A stretch of 32,958 bases of DNA from Bacillota bacterium (GCA_023458355.1 JAEWZS010000102.1:1-32958), one strand, 5' to 3'. Numbered from the stretch's first letter, positions 14,947-23,400 are shown. Translations and numbers: made by a program. Notes: generated by a model not told the origin, from the sequence alone.

Positions 14947-15378
14947 ATGCAACACCCAAAGCATACACAGAACATAATCGATTTTGGCCCGGAGCCTTTT
15001 GTCGTGAACATTTCACGAGCGACAGAGCAAAATCCATTTTACCGCAGAACATTGTGGACCGGCTGTCATTTACAGCTTACGCTCATGTGTATTCCACCCG
15101 GCGGTGAGATCGGTTTGGAAATACATCCAAATGTGGATCAGTTTCTCCGCCTTGAAGAAGGTCAGGGAATCGTTATGATGGGACAATGCAGGGAACGGCT
15201 TGATTTTCAACGGAGGGTCTGTAAAGATGATGCCATCTTTGTCCCGGCACGCACCTGGCACAATGTAGTCAATACAGGTAGAACGCCGCTTAAGCTTTAC
15301 GCGATCTATGCACCACCGCAACATCCTCACGGGACCGTTCACCGCACAAAAGCGGAATCAGACGCCAGAGGAGACTAA
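14947..15378 (+). CDS. Single-domain cupin protein
   Basis: 143 residues, cytoplasmic, no signal peptide. One cupin barrel: motif 1 around GGEIGLEIHPNVDQFLRLEE has Glu, His and Glu as potential metal ligands, and motif 2 is FVPARTWHNVVNTG with its His. It resembles the mannose-6-phosphate-isomerase-like cupins common in Clostridia. The metal is likely but the reaction or ligand is unknown. AGGAAGG precedes the ATG at a rather long spacing. The gene is monocistronic; the 250 bases upstream (14696-14946) show no other gene. It ends at a shared terminator with the convergent ger operon. Confidence 0.88.
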   Translation: MQHPKHTQNIIDFGPEPFVVNISRATEQNPFYRRTLWTGCHLQLTLMCIPPGGEIGLEIHPNVDQFLRLEEGQGIVMMGQCRERLDFQRRVCKDDAIFVPARTWHNVVNTGRTPLKLYAIYAPPQHPHGTVHRTKAESDARGD

Positions 15379-15388
15379 GACAACAACA

Positions 15389-15435
15389 AAAAGGCGGCAA
15401 ACTTGTGGAAAACCGTAAGTCTGCCGCCTTTTTTA
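15389..15435. terminator. Bidirectional terminator between the cupin gene and the ger operon
   Basis: Long stem: AAAAGGCGGCA at the left and TGCCGCCTTTT at the right, extended by an inner ACTT/AAGT, with A tract and T tract on the two sides. It serves the plus-strand cupin and the minus-strand ger operon that ends at 15448. Confidence 0.85.
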
Positions 15436-15447
15436 TGGGCTTTTATC

Positions 15448-15621
15448 CTACACTTCATAATTCCCAAAGAAGACGACGAACAACCCAAGGCCAAAGGCTG
15501 CCAGTCCAAGAAGTGCTGAACCTATCGCTGCGAGTTTGTTTTTACGCTTCCAGTTATGTACTGCAAAACTTCCTAAATATATTAACATCATAACAAGTAC
15601 AATACCTATAGCAAATTTCAT
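15448..15621 (-). CDS. Small two-helix membrane protein at the end of the ger operon (D-subunit-like)
   Basis: 57 residues, too short for many gene callers. The start ATG overlaps the gerC stop in an ATGA arrangement (15618-15621), and GGAAGG lies about 11 bases upstream, so it is almost certainly translated. Residues 3-21 (FAIGIVLVMMLIYLGSFAV) form a first membrane helix, HNWKRKNK a short basic loop, and residues 31-53 a Gly/Ala/Leu/Phe-rich second helix. GerA-type operons in Bacillus species can carry an extra small D gene, encoding a two-helix membrane protein that modulates germination; size, topology and position agree here. Sequence homology to those proteins cannot be judged by eye. 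Confidence 0.82.
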   Translation of the reverse strand: MKFAIGIVLVMMLIYLGSFAVHNWKRKNKLAAIGSALLGLAAFGLGLFVVFFGNYEV

Positions 15622-16895
15622 TTAACATTTCCTTCCGCGCCCGTTATAGGATAGGTTTTTATTTGCGTTCCTGTCCTACGGATTATGACTTCGACCTCTA
15701 TGGTTACCGCAGCTTCTTTGAAATGGCTGTTCCAATTATAATTTTCCCATTCATCAATCGTTAAAAACTTCCTGGCGGCAATGTAACCGAACTCAAATGC
15801 GTCAACATTTAAATTCTGGCATTTTTGAATAACGCTTGATAACCCTTCATAAATGGTTTTCTCCAGTAAATCTTCCAAAACAACCTGCAGCTCGGGTTTT
15901 TCATAATTAATGTTGCTCTGAATCGAGAGAATGTCGGCATCCAGTTCAACTTTAAGTTGAATGATCGGTTTTGAACCTTCAAATGTAACTTTTATGTCGG
16001 GCTTCTTTGTGCTTGTAACATCCAGTACAAGAATTACTTCGGGGTTTTGCGGATCTTGCATTGTAAAAAGTCCGTGTTTAAATTCACCCTGCACCATTAA
16101 CAAATAGCGGGTTTCATCGCCATTAAGTTCACCTACCATTGTGTCGCGGTCAAATAAAGCGGTGCCGAACAATTCAATTTTGTTATCGCCTGAACGAGGA
16201 AGCTGCCCTGCAACATATTGTCCACCGGTAGTAAACTCCGTCCCCCATGGCTCTCCCTCCTCTTTGAAGTTTTCCGAATCGTTCACAGCTGAAAGCGGAA
16301 CGATGGCTTGATAGTAGCTGGACTTGATGCCCGTATAAAGATCTTCAAGGGTTGTATGAGGGAAATAACCGGTATTATCCTTTTCACTAATTAAGAGCTG
16401 AACGCCTTTAGATACCGTTTTACCTATAAAAGGATTATTTTCCTTAATAAAATCTATAGCTTTTCCTTTGACAACAAATACATGGGAAGACCATCGTATT
16501 TGCCTAAATCTGACTAAGGGCGATATATATTCGCCGATTAAGCCTGCTTTCGCTACTTCTTCTGAAAATGCGATGATATGAGCATGCATGAAATTCAGTT
16601 TTCTCGGTAAAGACGCATTCAACATACTTATACCGGCAAAAAAGGAAGGTGCGTCAATAGAAACATACGAATAGTCCCCTTTGCTGTCACCGCCGCTGCC
16701 GCCTGATTCCCCCCCGCCTCCTCCGGATTCTTTCATAGTATGGAATTGAACCGTTAATCTCCATTTGTCTGAGATGCCTTTATCAACCCCTATAGCTACA
16801 ACATGCGCCAAATCATCAATTTCACTTGCGTCATAGCAGGATGTAAAGTTGAGCGCTAAAAATGCCAACGCCAGAAGTATCGCTATTTTACGCAC
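15618..16895 (-). CDS. gerC: Ger(x)C-family spore germination lipoprotein (germinant receptor C subunit)
   Basis: 425 residues from a GTG start at 16895, nine bases after AAGGAG. The signal peptide ends in a lipobox with Cys20 (NFTSCYDASEIDDLAHVVAIGVDKG), the standard opening of Ger(x)C proteins. A Gly/Ser-rich loop (residues 55-70) interrupts the first domain. C-terminal segments such as ITIDEWENYNW and FEFGYIAARKF belong to the GerAC C-terminal domain. It is anchored on the outer face of the spore inner membrane and works with the A and B subunits in sensing nutrients. It overlaps gerB by eight bases and the small D gene by four. Confidence 0.95.
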   Translation of the reverse strand: MRKIAILLALAFLALNFTSCYDASEIDDLAHVVAIGVDKGISDKWRLTVQFHTMKESGGGGGESGGSGGDSKGDYSYVSIDAPSFFAGISMLNASLPRKLNFMHAHIIAFSEEVAKAGLIGEYISPLVRFRQIRWSSHVFVVKGKAIDFIKENNPFIGKTVSKGVQLLISEKDNTGYFPHTTLEDLYTGIKSSYYQAIVPLSAVNDSENFKEEGEPWGTEFTTGGQYVAGQLPRSGDNKIELFGTALFDRDTMVGELNGDETRYLLMVQGEFKHGLFTMQDPQNPEVILVLDVTSTKKPDIKVTFEGSKPIIQLKVELDADILSIQSNINYEKPELQVVLEDLLEKTIYEGLSSVIQKCQNLNVDAFEFGYIAARKFLTIDEWENYNWNSHFKEAAVTIEVEVIIRRTGTQIKTYPITGAEGNVK

Positions 16896-17985
16896 TTTGT
16901 TTTGCTCCTTTTTTCCGAATCAAAGCTATGATGAGGGTTATCAAAGGCAATCCAAACATAAACAGAGACCCGAAATTCCTTAAAAATTGAACATCTTCAG
17001 CGATCACCGTGATGATATTTTTATGCATAGCTGCAAGTGCATATAAAATAACAGCCCCCCCCAGAACAACCGGCATTTTGTCCTCAATCCGAAACATTTT
17101 GCAAAACATCCATACAAATGCATAGAAAATGACAGTTGTAGAAATCAGCGCACTGTTAATCCAATTAAAGAGGAAAAGCGGTTCTACCCTTTGCAAAAAT
17201 CTGCCGTAATCGACGAGAGTTGCCATTTCATACATCGGTGCAGTAATTTCTTGTGATATAAAATAAGGAAAAGTCAGGGTATATGCTAAAATTGATAAAG
17301 CAAAAGTAATGGCAGATATAACAATGCCGATAATGCCTTCTTTTTTAATATATTTAACGCCTTGAAATGAGCTCGCAAACACCGCCAATATAATAACCTC
17401 ACCATACACGGAACTTCTCGTGATTCCTGTAACAATTATTTTCCCTAACCCTGATCCGAAAATGGGGTATATATTGTTGATATTGTAATTTTGAAAGCCA
17501 AGTAGCAACACAATAACAAAACCGGCCATCATAAAATAAATCATCAGCTTAGCAAACCTAGCCATGCTTTCCAATCCCAGCCTCGACATAACATATACGC
17601 ATACAACGAATATACCGATGATATACCAATTGGGACTGTACGGAAAAACATATACCTTCATAACTTCTGTAAATTCAGCCAATCTTGCAACAGCAACGGA
17701 GAGCAGATAAATTGCTAAAATCGCCGAAAAGAGAAAGCCGAAAAAACGTCCTAAAGAAAGATTAAAGATTTCTGCAAGGTCTTTGTCGGGAAAGCGCTTG
17801 AGCAGCAAATAAGTAAACATAAATCCGATAAGCGCAACAACTGCCGATATGAGTGTCATATACCAGCCTGCATTGCCTACAAGTCCACTTAAGGTTGCCG
17901 GGCTCGAAAAGAATACTTTTGCACCTATGGCAGTTGAAGTTAGCCAAACGGCTTCCTGTATGCCGAATTTACCTTCCTTGATCAT
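16888..17985 (-). CDS. gerB: Endospore germination permease (germinant receptor B subunit)
   Basis: 365 residues, about ten membrane helices, GerAB/ArcD/ProY family (APC-type transporter fold). The start follows AGGGAG by nine bases and overlaps the A gene by 17 bases. The opening FGIQEAVWLTSTAIGAKVFFSSPATL corresponds to the helix 1 region, and LFLFNWINSALISTTVIFYAFVWMFCKMF is a typical late helix pair. It forms the small-molecule-binding membrane subunit of the receptor; the germinant (amino acid or sugar) cannot be inferred from sequence. Confidence 0.95.
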   Translation of the reverse strand: MIKEGKFGIQEAVWLTSTAIGAKVFFSSPATLSGLVGNAGWYMTLISAVVALIGFMFTYLLLKRFPDKDLAEIFNLSLGRFFGFLFSAILAIYLLSVAVARLAEFTEVMKVYVFPYSPNWYIIGIFVVCVYVMSRLGLESMARFAKLMIYFMMAGFVIVLLLGFQNYNINNIYPIFGSGLGKIIVTGITRSSVYGEVIILAVFASSFQGVKYIKKEGIIGIVISAITFALSILAYTLTFPYFISQEITAPMYEMATLVDYGRFLQRVEPLFLFNWINSALISTTVIFYAFVWMFCKMFRIEDKMPVVLGGAVILYALAAMHKNIITVIAEDVQFLRNFGSLFMFGLPLITLIIALIRKKGAKQSA

Positions 17986-19804
17986 TTCTTGAATCTCCCT
18001 TACGGCTTTGTTGTGTCCAACCGCGAACGACTTTTCCCGCTCTTTGCCTGTCTTTCGTATTCATGGCATCGGGCCTTTCTGTTTGCATCCAGGTAGGCAA
18101 TCTTACCACCAGATCAGCAGTTGATTGGGTTTTGGGCGCGACCGGGCTGAAAAACGGTACACCAAAGGATTTCATGGAACAAGCAAGCCCGCCAAATGCA
18201 AATATGCCTGCAGCTATACCGTAAAATCCGGCCAAACCGCCTAACAAAATAAAAACAAACCGCATTGTGCGAATACCAAAAGATAGCCCGAAATTCGGAA
18301 TCGCAAAATTACCTAAACCGGTTATGGCTACGATAATTATTAGAATAGGATCCACCAACCCGGCACTGACAGCTGCCTGACCCAAGATAACGCCCCCTAT
18401 GATACCCAAAGTCTGCCCTACAACCCCCGGTACGCGAACACCCGCTTCACGAATAAGTTCCCAAGACACTTCCACCAGTAACATTTCTATAATGGCAGGA
18501 AAGGGTACTATTTCTTTTGCTTTTGTAAGGGATATCAACAATTCTGTCGGTATCATCTCATGATGGAACGAGGTTAAGGCAAGGTAAATGCCCGGCAGAA
18601 ATATGGCCAAAATACATGCCATTACTCTGACTATCCTTAAAAAAGTGCCGCCTTGCCAACGCAGTGAATAATCTTCGGATGTCTGCAGCATATGAAAGAA
18701 AGTGACAGGCACGATACTCGCGTAAGGTGTGCCGTCACAAATGAGGGCAACCTTTCCCTCCATCAGAAATGACGCGGTTCTATCCGGTCTTTCGGTACTT
18801 AATATTTGAGGGAATAACGCACGAGGATGATCCTCAATCAGCTGATCTAAAGCGCCGTTTGTAGATATAAAATCTATATCGACGCTATTTATCCTTCTTT
18901 TCACTTCAGCAACAATTCGGGGGTTGGTTAATCCTTTCATATACAGAAGTCCGCAGGTCAGATGATTGGTTTTGCCAACCGGCAGCATTTCCGTAACAAG
19001 GTTTTTATTTCGGACAATTCTACGCACCAACGTAATATTTGTGCGCAAGTTTTCAATAAAAGCCTCCTGTGGCCCTTTCACGACGGTTTCATTCAACGGT
19101 GTTGATACGGAACGTTTTTCATACCCGCGGCTCTCAATAAGTATGCACTGCGCACTTCCGTCAACAAAAAGAGCTGTAAGACCGTTTAACACCTGGTGTA
19201 CTATTTGAATATAATCCGACTCCTTCTTAATTTGATTCACAGCCAACAGATTATCGGCTATATACTCCACCATGTCGGTTTTAATTTCTATTTCAACGTT
19301 ATTCCTTTCTAATAGCTGGCGTAAAGTAAAATTGTTTACGGTATCCTTTTCTGCCAAACCATCAATGTAGACGAGAAAGGCGTTGCTTTGCTGCAAAACC
19401 TTAAATTCCCTTATCACTACGTCTTGATTGGTCGGGGCGCTAAACTCAAGTTTTATTTTATCGAGATTATCTTTGAGGTTTCTCGATACCTTGGATTGAG
19501 TATTCTGTTTTTGTTGAGATTCCTTCGCGGGTTTTTCTTTCAGTAAATCTTCTACTTTTACCTGCGGCTTATCCTTACGCTTCTTTTTCGATGTATTTTG
19601 CGCAGATTCCGCACTCGTATCTGCGGAATTCACTTGAGCGTCATCCCCCGCCTCGCCCTTTTGTGTGAAACCAATTTCACCATTATCTTCAGGTTCATCT
19701 TCAAGGAACTCAAACTGATTGTATGCCTGTGGTTCTTTATAGATAAAAATGCTTTTTAATTTGCTTCCCAAATTCATCTTATCTTCAACACCTTTTGGAC
19801 TCAT
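17969..19804 (-). CDS. gerA: Spore germination protein, GerA family (germinant receptor A subunit)
   Basis: 611 residues from the ATG at 19804 (AAAGG four bases upstream). An ATG at 19777 (MNLGSKLKSIFIYKEP) is an equally good family-like start, and the frame is open to 19918. The N-terminal hydrophilic region is long and charged, with the Lys/Glu/Gln-rich stretch KKKRKDKPQVKVEDLLKEKP. The GerA core follows: NAFLVYIDGLAEKDTVN, GPQEAFIENLRTNITLVRRI, PQILSTERPD. Four to five membrane helices come next, including FLPGIYLALTSFHHEMIPTELL, and then a basic tail. It is the scaffold subunit, thought to assemble into a membrane channel releasing ions. The operon is presumably under forespore (sigma-G) control, but I could not find a clear promoter. 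Confidence 0.95.
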   Translation of the reverse strand: MSPKGVEDKMNLGSKLKSIFIYKEPQAYNQFEFLEDEPEDNGEIGFTQKGEAGDDAQVNSADTSAESAQNTSKKKRKDKPQVKVEDLLKEKPAKESQQKQNTQSKVSRNLKDNLDKIKLEFSAPTNQDVVIREFKVLQQSNAFLVYIDGLAEKDTVNNFTLRQLLERNNVEIEIKTDMVEYIADNLLAVNQIKKESDYIQIVHQVLNGLTALFVDGSAQCILIESRGYEKRSVSTPLNETVVKGPQEAFIENLRTNITLVRRIVRNKNLVTEMLPVGKTNHLTCGLLYMKGLTNPRIVAEVKRRINSVDIDFISTNGALDQLIEDHPRALFPQILSTERPDRTASFLMEGKVALICDGTPYASIVPVTFFHMLQTSEDYSLRWQGGTFLRIVRVMACILAIFLPGIYLALTSFHHEMIPTELLISLTKAKEIVPFPAIIEMLLVEVSWELIREAGVRVPGVVGQTLGIIGGVILGQAAVSAGLVDPILIIIVAITGLGNFAIPNFGLSFGIRTMRFVFILLGGLAGFYGIAAGIFAFGGLACSMKSFGVPFFSPVAPKTQSTADLVVRLPTWMQTERPDAMNTKDRQRAGKVVRGWTQQSRKGDSRNDQGR

Positions 19805-20018
19805 TTTGCCTTTTTGCTTATTTTGCCGATGATGGCAAGTTTTATGCGGTATGCGTTTTGATGGACAATGTTTCGTAACGCACACTGCAGTGTTGAGAAT
19901 TGATGCAATTCTTCTCATTTTATTTGCTTCTGAGAAAATTTAAATATCATTTACTCGAAAATGTGATATACTTAAAATGCTATTTAAAATGGTAAACTAA
20001 AAAATGGAGGATCTTTCA

Positions 20019-20327
20019 TTGCCGGACAAATCAATTACCTGCAGAGACTGCGGGGCAGAATTTCTCTTTACAGAAAGCGAACAAGCCTTTTATCAGGAAA
20101 AAGGCTTCCAGAACGAACCACAAAGGTGCCCCGGTTGCAGAGCTGCAAGGAAGAACAACCAGCGAGACGGCGGCGGCCGCGATTCCGGCTATCCGAGACA
20201 AATGTATCCGGCTATATGCGCGCAGTGCGGCAGGGAAACAGAAGTGCCCTTTAGGCCTTCAAGCGACAAACCCGTGTATTGCAGGGATTGTTTCCAGCCT
20301 AGGGAGCGCCGCAGAGACAGATATTAA
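20019..20327 (+). CDS. Small zinc-ribbon protein with four CxxC pairs
   Basis: 102 residues from a TTG at 20019, chosen because GGAGG (20006-20010) is eight bases upstream. The in-frame ATG at 20004 would place that ribosome site inside the gene. Cysteine pairs are at 8/11, 37/40, 67/70 and 88/91. The first two match the probable zinc-ribbon domain (zf-trcl type), and the last two form a CxxC-x17-CxxC unit known from the same protein group. The linker between them (48-62) is Gly/Arg-rich and the tail is basic, suggesting nucleic-acid binding. Cytoplasmic, function unknown. Divergent from the ger operon and followed by its own terminator. Confidence 0.88.
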   Translation: MPDKSITCRDCGAEFLFTESEQAFYQEKGFQNEPQRCPGCRAARKNNQRDGGGRDSGYPRQMYPAICAQCGRETEVPFRPSSDKPVYCRDCFQPRERRRDRY

Positions 20328-20351
20328 TTTCAAAAAACAAGGTTAAAGCAA

Positions 20352-20380
20352 AACAGGCACCGTAAAGGTGCCTGTTTTAT
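20352..20380. terminator. Terminator between the zinc-ribbon gene and the convergent XRE-cupin gene
   Basis: 10-bp stem AACAGGCACC/GGTGCCTGTT with loop GTAAA, then TTAT on the plus side and an A-rich flank that gives a T tract on the minus side. Confidence 0.88.
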
Positions 20381-20394
20381 TCATCAGATTAGAC

Positions 20395-20946
20395 TTATAC
20401 AGGATAAAAATTAATCACCATAAACCGCAGAAGGCAATCCTGCTGATTGATATACGTATGTCCGATTGAGGAGTCAAAGGTAATGGCATCACCATTTCCT
20501 ATCGTATAGCTTCTTGTGTCTATATGGAGCACAAGCTCACCGTCCATCACATAAATGTATTCGCGGGCGCCATCCGAATGTCCGATGCTGGCATTTGAAC
20601 TACGCGCGTCCAGTTCGCAGTAAAAAAGTTCAAAGTTGCGATTTGGTGTGCTTGGGAAATAACAGTATACCCGAAATTGCTTTGATTCACCGGTCTGCAT
20701 GATTGCGTCAACGCTTTTTACGATTTCGCTTTCCGTTTCAACGTCTTCCATCAATCTTGTGTAAGGCACGTTTAGCCCGTTCGCAAGTTTCCAAATGGTA
20801 TTGATTGTTGGGTTACTGCTTCCTTTTTCGATATCGGAGAGCATGGTCTTGCTGATGCCGGAAATCCTGGAGAGTTCCCCAAGCGTGAAATTTCTCGATG
20901 TTCTCAACTCTTTTAAGTTATAAGCGATGACTTTTCCCAAATCCAT
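20395..20946 (-). CDS. XRE-family regulator with C-terminal cupin domain
   Basis: 183 residues from the ATG at 20946, six bases after GGAGGAG; an upstream in-frame ATG lacks such a site. Residues 1-65 form an HTH_3 domain (LKELRTSRNFTLGELSRISGISKTMLSDIEKGSSNPTINTIWKLA, split here into its two helices TLGELSRISG and SKTMLSDIEKG). Residues 105-180 are a cupin (AREYIYVMDGELVLHI, GDAITFDSSIGHTYIN). Such proteins are typically repressors or activators responding to a small ligand bound in the cupin. Being divergent from azlCD, it most likely controls that exporter and its own gene. Confidence 0.92.
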   Translation of the reverse strand: MDLGKVIAYNLKELRTSRNFTLGELSRISGISKTMLSDIEKGSSNPTINTIWKLANGLNVPYTRLMEDVETESEIVKSVDAIMQTGESKQFRVYCYFPSTPNRNFELFYCELDARSSNASIGHSDGAREYIYVMDGELVLHIDTRSYTIGNGDAITFDSSIGHTYINQQDCLLRFMVINFYPV

Positions 20947-20971
20947 AACAATCTCCTCCGATCCATTGACA

Positions 20972-21000
20972 AATATATCGAACGATTGTAAGATATGCAA
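20972..21000 (-). promoter_or_regulatory. Promoter of the XRE-cupin gene
   Basis: Minus strand: TTGCAT (21000-20995), 17 bases, TATATT (20977-20972), 25 bases before the ATG at 20946. Confidence 0.65.
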
Positions 21001-21025
21001 AACAGTAAAATAAATCTGACAAATG

Positions 21026-21054
21026 TACGCTATTCCGCACTTGATTATAGCGTA
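21026..21054. promoter_or_regulatory. Inverted repeat, candidate operator for the XRE-cupin regulator
   Basis: TACGCTAT (21026-21033) and ATAGCGTA (21047-21054) form an 8-bp inverted repeat with a 13-base gap, in the 279-base region between the divergent xre-cupin and azlC genes. The azlC promoter itself was not clear; two further hairpin-forming repeats (CCGG-based) lie at about 21113-21154. Confidence 0.4.
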
Positions 21055-21225
21055 TGCTTTTTAGAAAATCAAGGAAAACGGTGTTGAATACGATCCTTTG
21101 GATGCACGGAAACCGGGTTTTTGATAAAACCGGAGAATTCGTTCTCCCGGTATGAATTTCCCCTTGATCTATAAAAATGAGCAGCAGGATTTTCTGTTGA
21201 AGTGCAAAGGAAATTGGCAATCGAA

Positions 21226-21924
21226 ATGAAGAAGAAATCATCCTCGTTCACTAAGGCAGTTCAGGCTGCCTTTCCCACTACAGTACCCGTTTTAGCAGGC
21301 TTTTTGGTTCTTGGAGTTGTATATGGCATTTTGATGAGCTCCAAAGGTTACGGTCCGTTGTGGTCATTGCTGTTCAGCGCGGCAGCATTTTGCGGAAGTA
21401 TGCAGTTTGTGGCGATACCTTTTTTGACAGGCACATTCGCGCCGCTGCAGGTCCTCCTTCTCAGCCTTATGGTAAACGCAAGGCACCTCTTTTACGGCCT
21501 ATCTATGCTTTCTAAATACAAGGGCGCCGGTAAGTATAAAGGTTTCCTTATTTATTCTTTGTGCGACGAAACGTTCGCCATCATCTCTTCCACAAAGGTA
21601 CCTGATGGCATTAAGAAGATAGATTTTTATTTTGCTGTCTCCTTTCTCAATATGCTTTACTGGGCTTTAGCCGGCTTCCTCGGCGGCGTGCTTGGGAATT
21701 TTCTTACCATTAATACGACCGGCCTTGATTTTGCGCTCACTGCACTGTTCATTGTGTTGTTCATCGAACAGTTGAAAAGTAAGAAAAACATCATCTGTGG
21801 ATCTATAGGGATTTTAGCTGCGCTTGTTTCATTACTGATCTTTCGTGCGGATAAGTTGGTTATTCCTTCGATGGTGATAATCCTCGCGGCGCTTTTAGCA
21901 GGAAGGAAACAGCTATGCGATTGA
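21226..21924 (+). CDS. azlC: AzlC-family branched-chain amino acid exporter, large subunit
   Basis: 232 residues from the ATG at 21226 (MKKKSSSFTKAVQAAFPTTVPVLAGFLVLG). A GTG eight codons upstream is possible, and neither has a strong ribosome site. Several membrane helices are present. AAFCGSMQFVAIPFL and LLLSLMVNARHLFYGLSM are AzlC-family hallmarks. With AzlD it forms a two-component exporter, known for branched-chain amino acids or their analogues in B. subtilis and (as BrnFE) in Corynebacterium. Overlaps azlD by ten bases. Regulation by the divergent XRE-cupin protein is inferred. Confidence 0.93.
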   Translation: MKKKSSSFTKAVQAAFPTTVPVLAGFLVLGVVYGILMSSKGYGPLWSLLFSAAAFCGSMQFVAIPFLTGTFAPLQVLLLSLMVNARHLFYGLSMLSKYKGAGKYKGFLIYSLCDETFAIISSTKVPDGIKKIDFYFAVSFLNMLYWALAGFLGGVLGNFLTINTTGLDFALTALFIVLFIEQLKSKKNIICGSIGILAALVSLLIFRADKLVIPSMVIILAALLAGRKQLCD

Positions 21925-22250
21925 CTGATATACAAGCTCTAATCATATTGCTCTGTATCGTTGTCGGGACCGTTGCTACACGTTTCCTTGCGTTTATCCT
22001 TTTCCCGGAACACAAGCAGCAGCCGAAGTTGGTTTCCTATCTGAGCAAAACAATCCCCGCTGCTATGATGGGCCTATTGGTAGTGTACTGTCTAAAAAGT
22101 ACTGTGGTTTTAAAGTATCCTTACGGACTTCCCGAACTGATTGCAGTAGGCGTCACCGTCGGTCTGCACCTTTGGAAACACAATGTGCTTTTGAGTATCG
22201 GCGTGGCTACAGTTTTGTATATGGTATTGGTGCAATTCGTTTTTGTATGA
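21915..22250 (+). CDS. azlD: AzlD-family branched-chain amino acid exporter, small subunit
   Basis: 111 residues, four hydrophobic segments, AzlD/BrnE family. The N-terminal helix is followed by ATRFLAFILFPEHKQQPKLVSYLSKTIPAAMMGLLVVYCLK, here covering residues 20-61 and typical of the family. It begins inside the last codons of azlC (ten-base overlap; GGAAGG lies upstream), so synthesis of the two subunits is coupled. The unit ends at the terminator at 22309-22348. Confidence 0.92.
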   Translation: MRLTDIQALIILLCIVVGTVATRFLAFILFPEHKQQPKLVSYLSKTIPAAMMGLLVVYCLKSTVVLKYPYGLPELIAVGVTVGLHLWKHNVLLSIGVATVLYMVLVQFVFV

Positions 22251-22308
22251 GAAAAATGACAACAATTTATTAACTGAACAATGAAGTAGGAAGAATGAAA
22301 ACTACAAG

Positions 22309-22348
22309 CGAAAAGTCCATCAACGAATGTTGACGGACTTTTCGTTTG
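22309..22348. terminator. Bidirectional terminator between azlD and the YeiH-type gene
   Basis: Stem CGAAAAGTCC/GGACTTTTCG (22309-22318 and 22335-22344), extended by CAAC/GTTG around a GAAT loop, then TTT on the plus side. On the minus strand the A-rich arm gives CTTTTCGC. Confidence 0.82.
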
Positions 22349-22377
22349 GCGGTTTGGAGCGATGATAATAAGCTCTG

Positions 22378-23400
22378 TTATTTTATGTAGTGTAAAATCT
22401 CCGCCTGAGCAAACAAGGACACAATAACTACCGATGTATCTATGATAACGCCTGCAATCATCGGTTTTATACCTACACCTACAACTTCTTTAAGGCTAGT
22501 TTTTAGCCCGATTGCGGCCAATGCCATGGATAAAAAGAATTTTGACAGGAATGATATTCCTGTTACGGCATTATCCGGCACAAGTCCCGTGCTTCTTATA
22601 CCGACTACAACGAGAAAACCAAGAATAAACCAAGGGAATATTTTACGTATGTTCACCTTTTCAGCCGTTTGCGAAGGTGTTTCCTTTTTTGCATATATCC
22701 ATGAAAAGACAAGCACAACAGGTACGATGAACAGTGTTCTTGTAAGCTTAACGATTGTTGCAAGCAAACCTGAAGCATCGGAAAATGCATACCCCGCCGC
22801 AACAACCGACGATGTGTCATTAACCGCAGTACCAATCCAAAGTCCGTATCCGGTATCGTTAAGGCCTAGGAGCCGACCTATCCAAGGGAAGGCGATCACT
22901 GTTATAATGTCAAAAATAAATGTAGCGGATATTGCGTAAGCGATATCCCGATTTTTCGCCCGAATGGTTGGCCCCACCGTCGCAACAGCAGTTCCGCCGC
23001 AAATTGCAGTGCTAACCGAAAGAAGGCTAGCCAGCTTCCAATTAATTTTGAAAACTTTCTTGCATATATATCCCACCCCAAAAGCTGTCGCAAGGGTGAA
23101 CAGCATAAGTATCAAGGCATATTTACCGGCTTGGATTACTTGTGAAAAACTTAATGTTATTCCGGCAATAATGATTCCGGCACGAAGTATTTTTTTGGAA
23201 GTCCAATTGACTCCCGGATCAAACATCTCATAGCGGCTAATTAGCGGGTTCAACAGCATTCCCAGAAGAAGCGCTATCAGTGTTCCTCCGAGAATGCCTT
23301 CGGGGAGAACCAAGCTGATCATATACGCCACAGCAGCTATTCCTCCGGATAGGACATTACCGGACAGGTACTTTTTCACGTGACACATTTTAAGTTTCAT
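22378..23400 (-). CDS. YeiH-family membrane protein (putative sulfate/sulfite-type exporter)
   Basis: 340 residues, around ten membrane helices, Cons_hypoth698/YeiH family. ILGGTLIALLLGMLLNP, KKILRAGIIIAGITLSF, STAICGGTAVATVGP and IGTAVNDTSSVVAAGYAFSD are characteristic segments. The start is uncertain: the ATG at 23400 touches its ribosome site AAAGGA, and the next ATG at 23388 is spaced better. The family is annotated as putative sulfate exporter, but the substrate is weakly established. It is divergent from a LysR regulator, as yeiH is from yeiE in enterobacteria, which suggests control by that regulator. Confidence 0.9.
   Translation of the reverse strand: MKLKMCHVKKYLSGNVLSGGIAAVAYMISLVLPEGILGGTLIALLLGMLLNPLISRYEMFDPGVNWTSKKILRAGIIIAGITLSFSQVIQAGKYALILMLFTLATAFGVGYICKKVFKINWKLASLLSVSTAICGGTAVATVGPTIRAKNRDIAYAISATFIFDIITVIAFPWIGRLLGLNDTGYGLWIGTAVNDTSSVVAAGYAFSDASGLLATIVKLTRTLFIVPVVLVFSWIYAKKETPSQTAEKVNIRKIFPWFILGFLVVVGIRSTGLVPDNAVTGISFLSKFFLSMALAAIGLKTSLKEVVGVGIKPMIAGVIIDTSVVIVSLFAQAEILHYIK

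Noticed and set aside
15405..15593. 62-codon plus-strand frame
   Set aside because: It starts inside the terminator at 15389-15435 and is antisense to the coupled small ger-operon gene.
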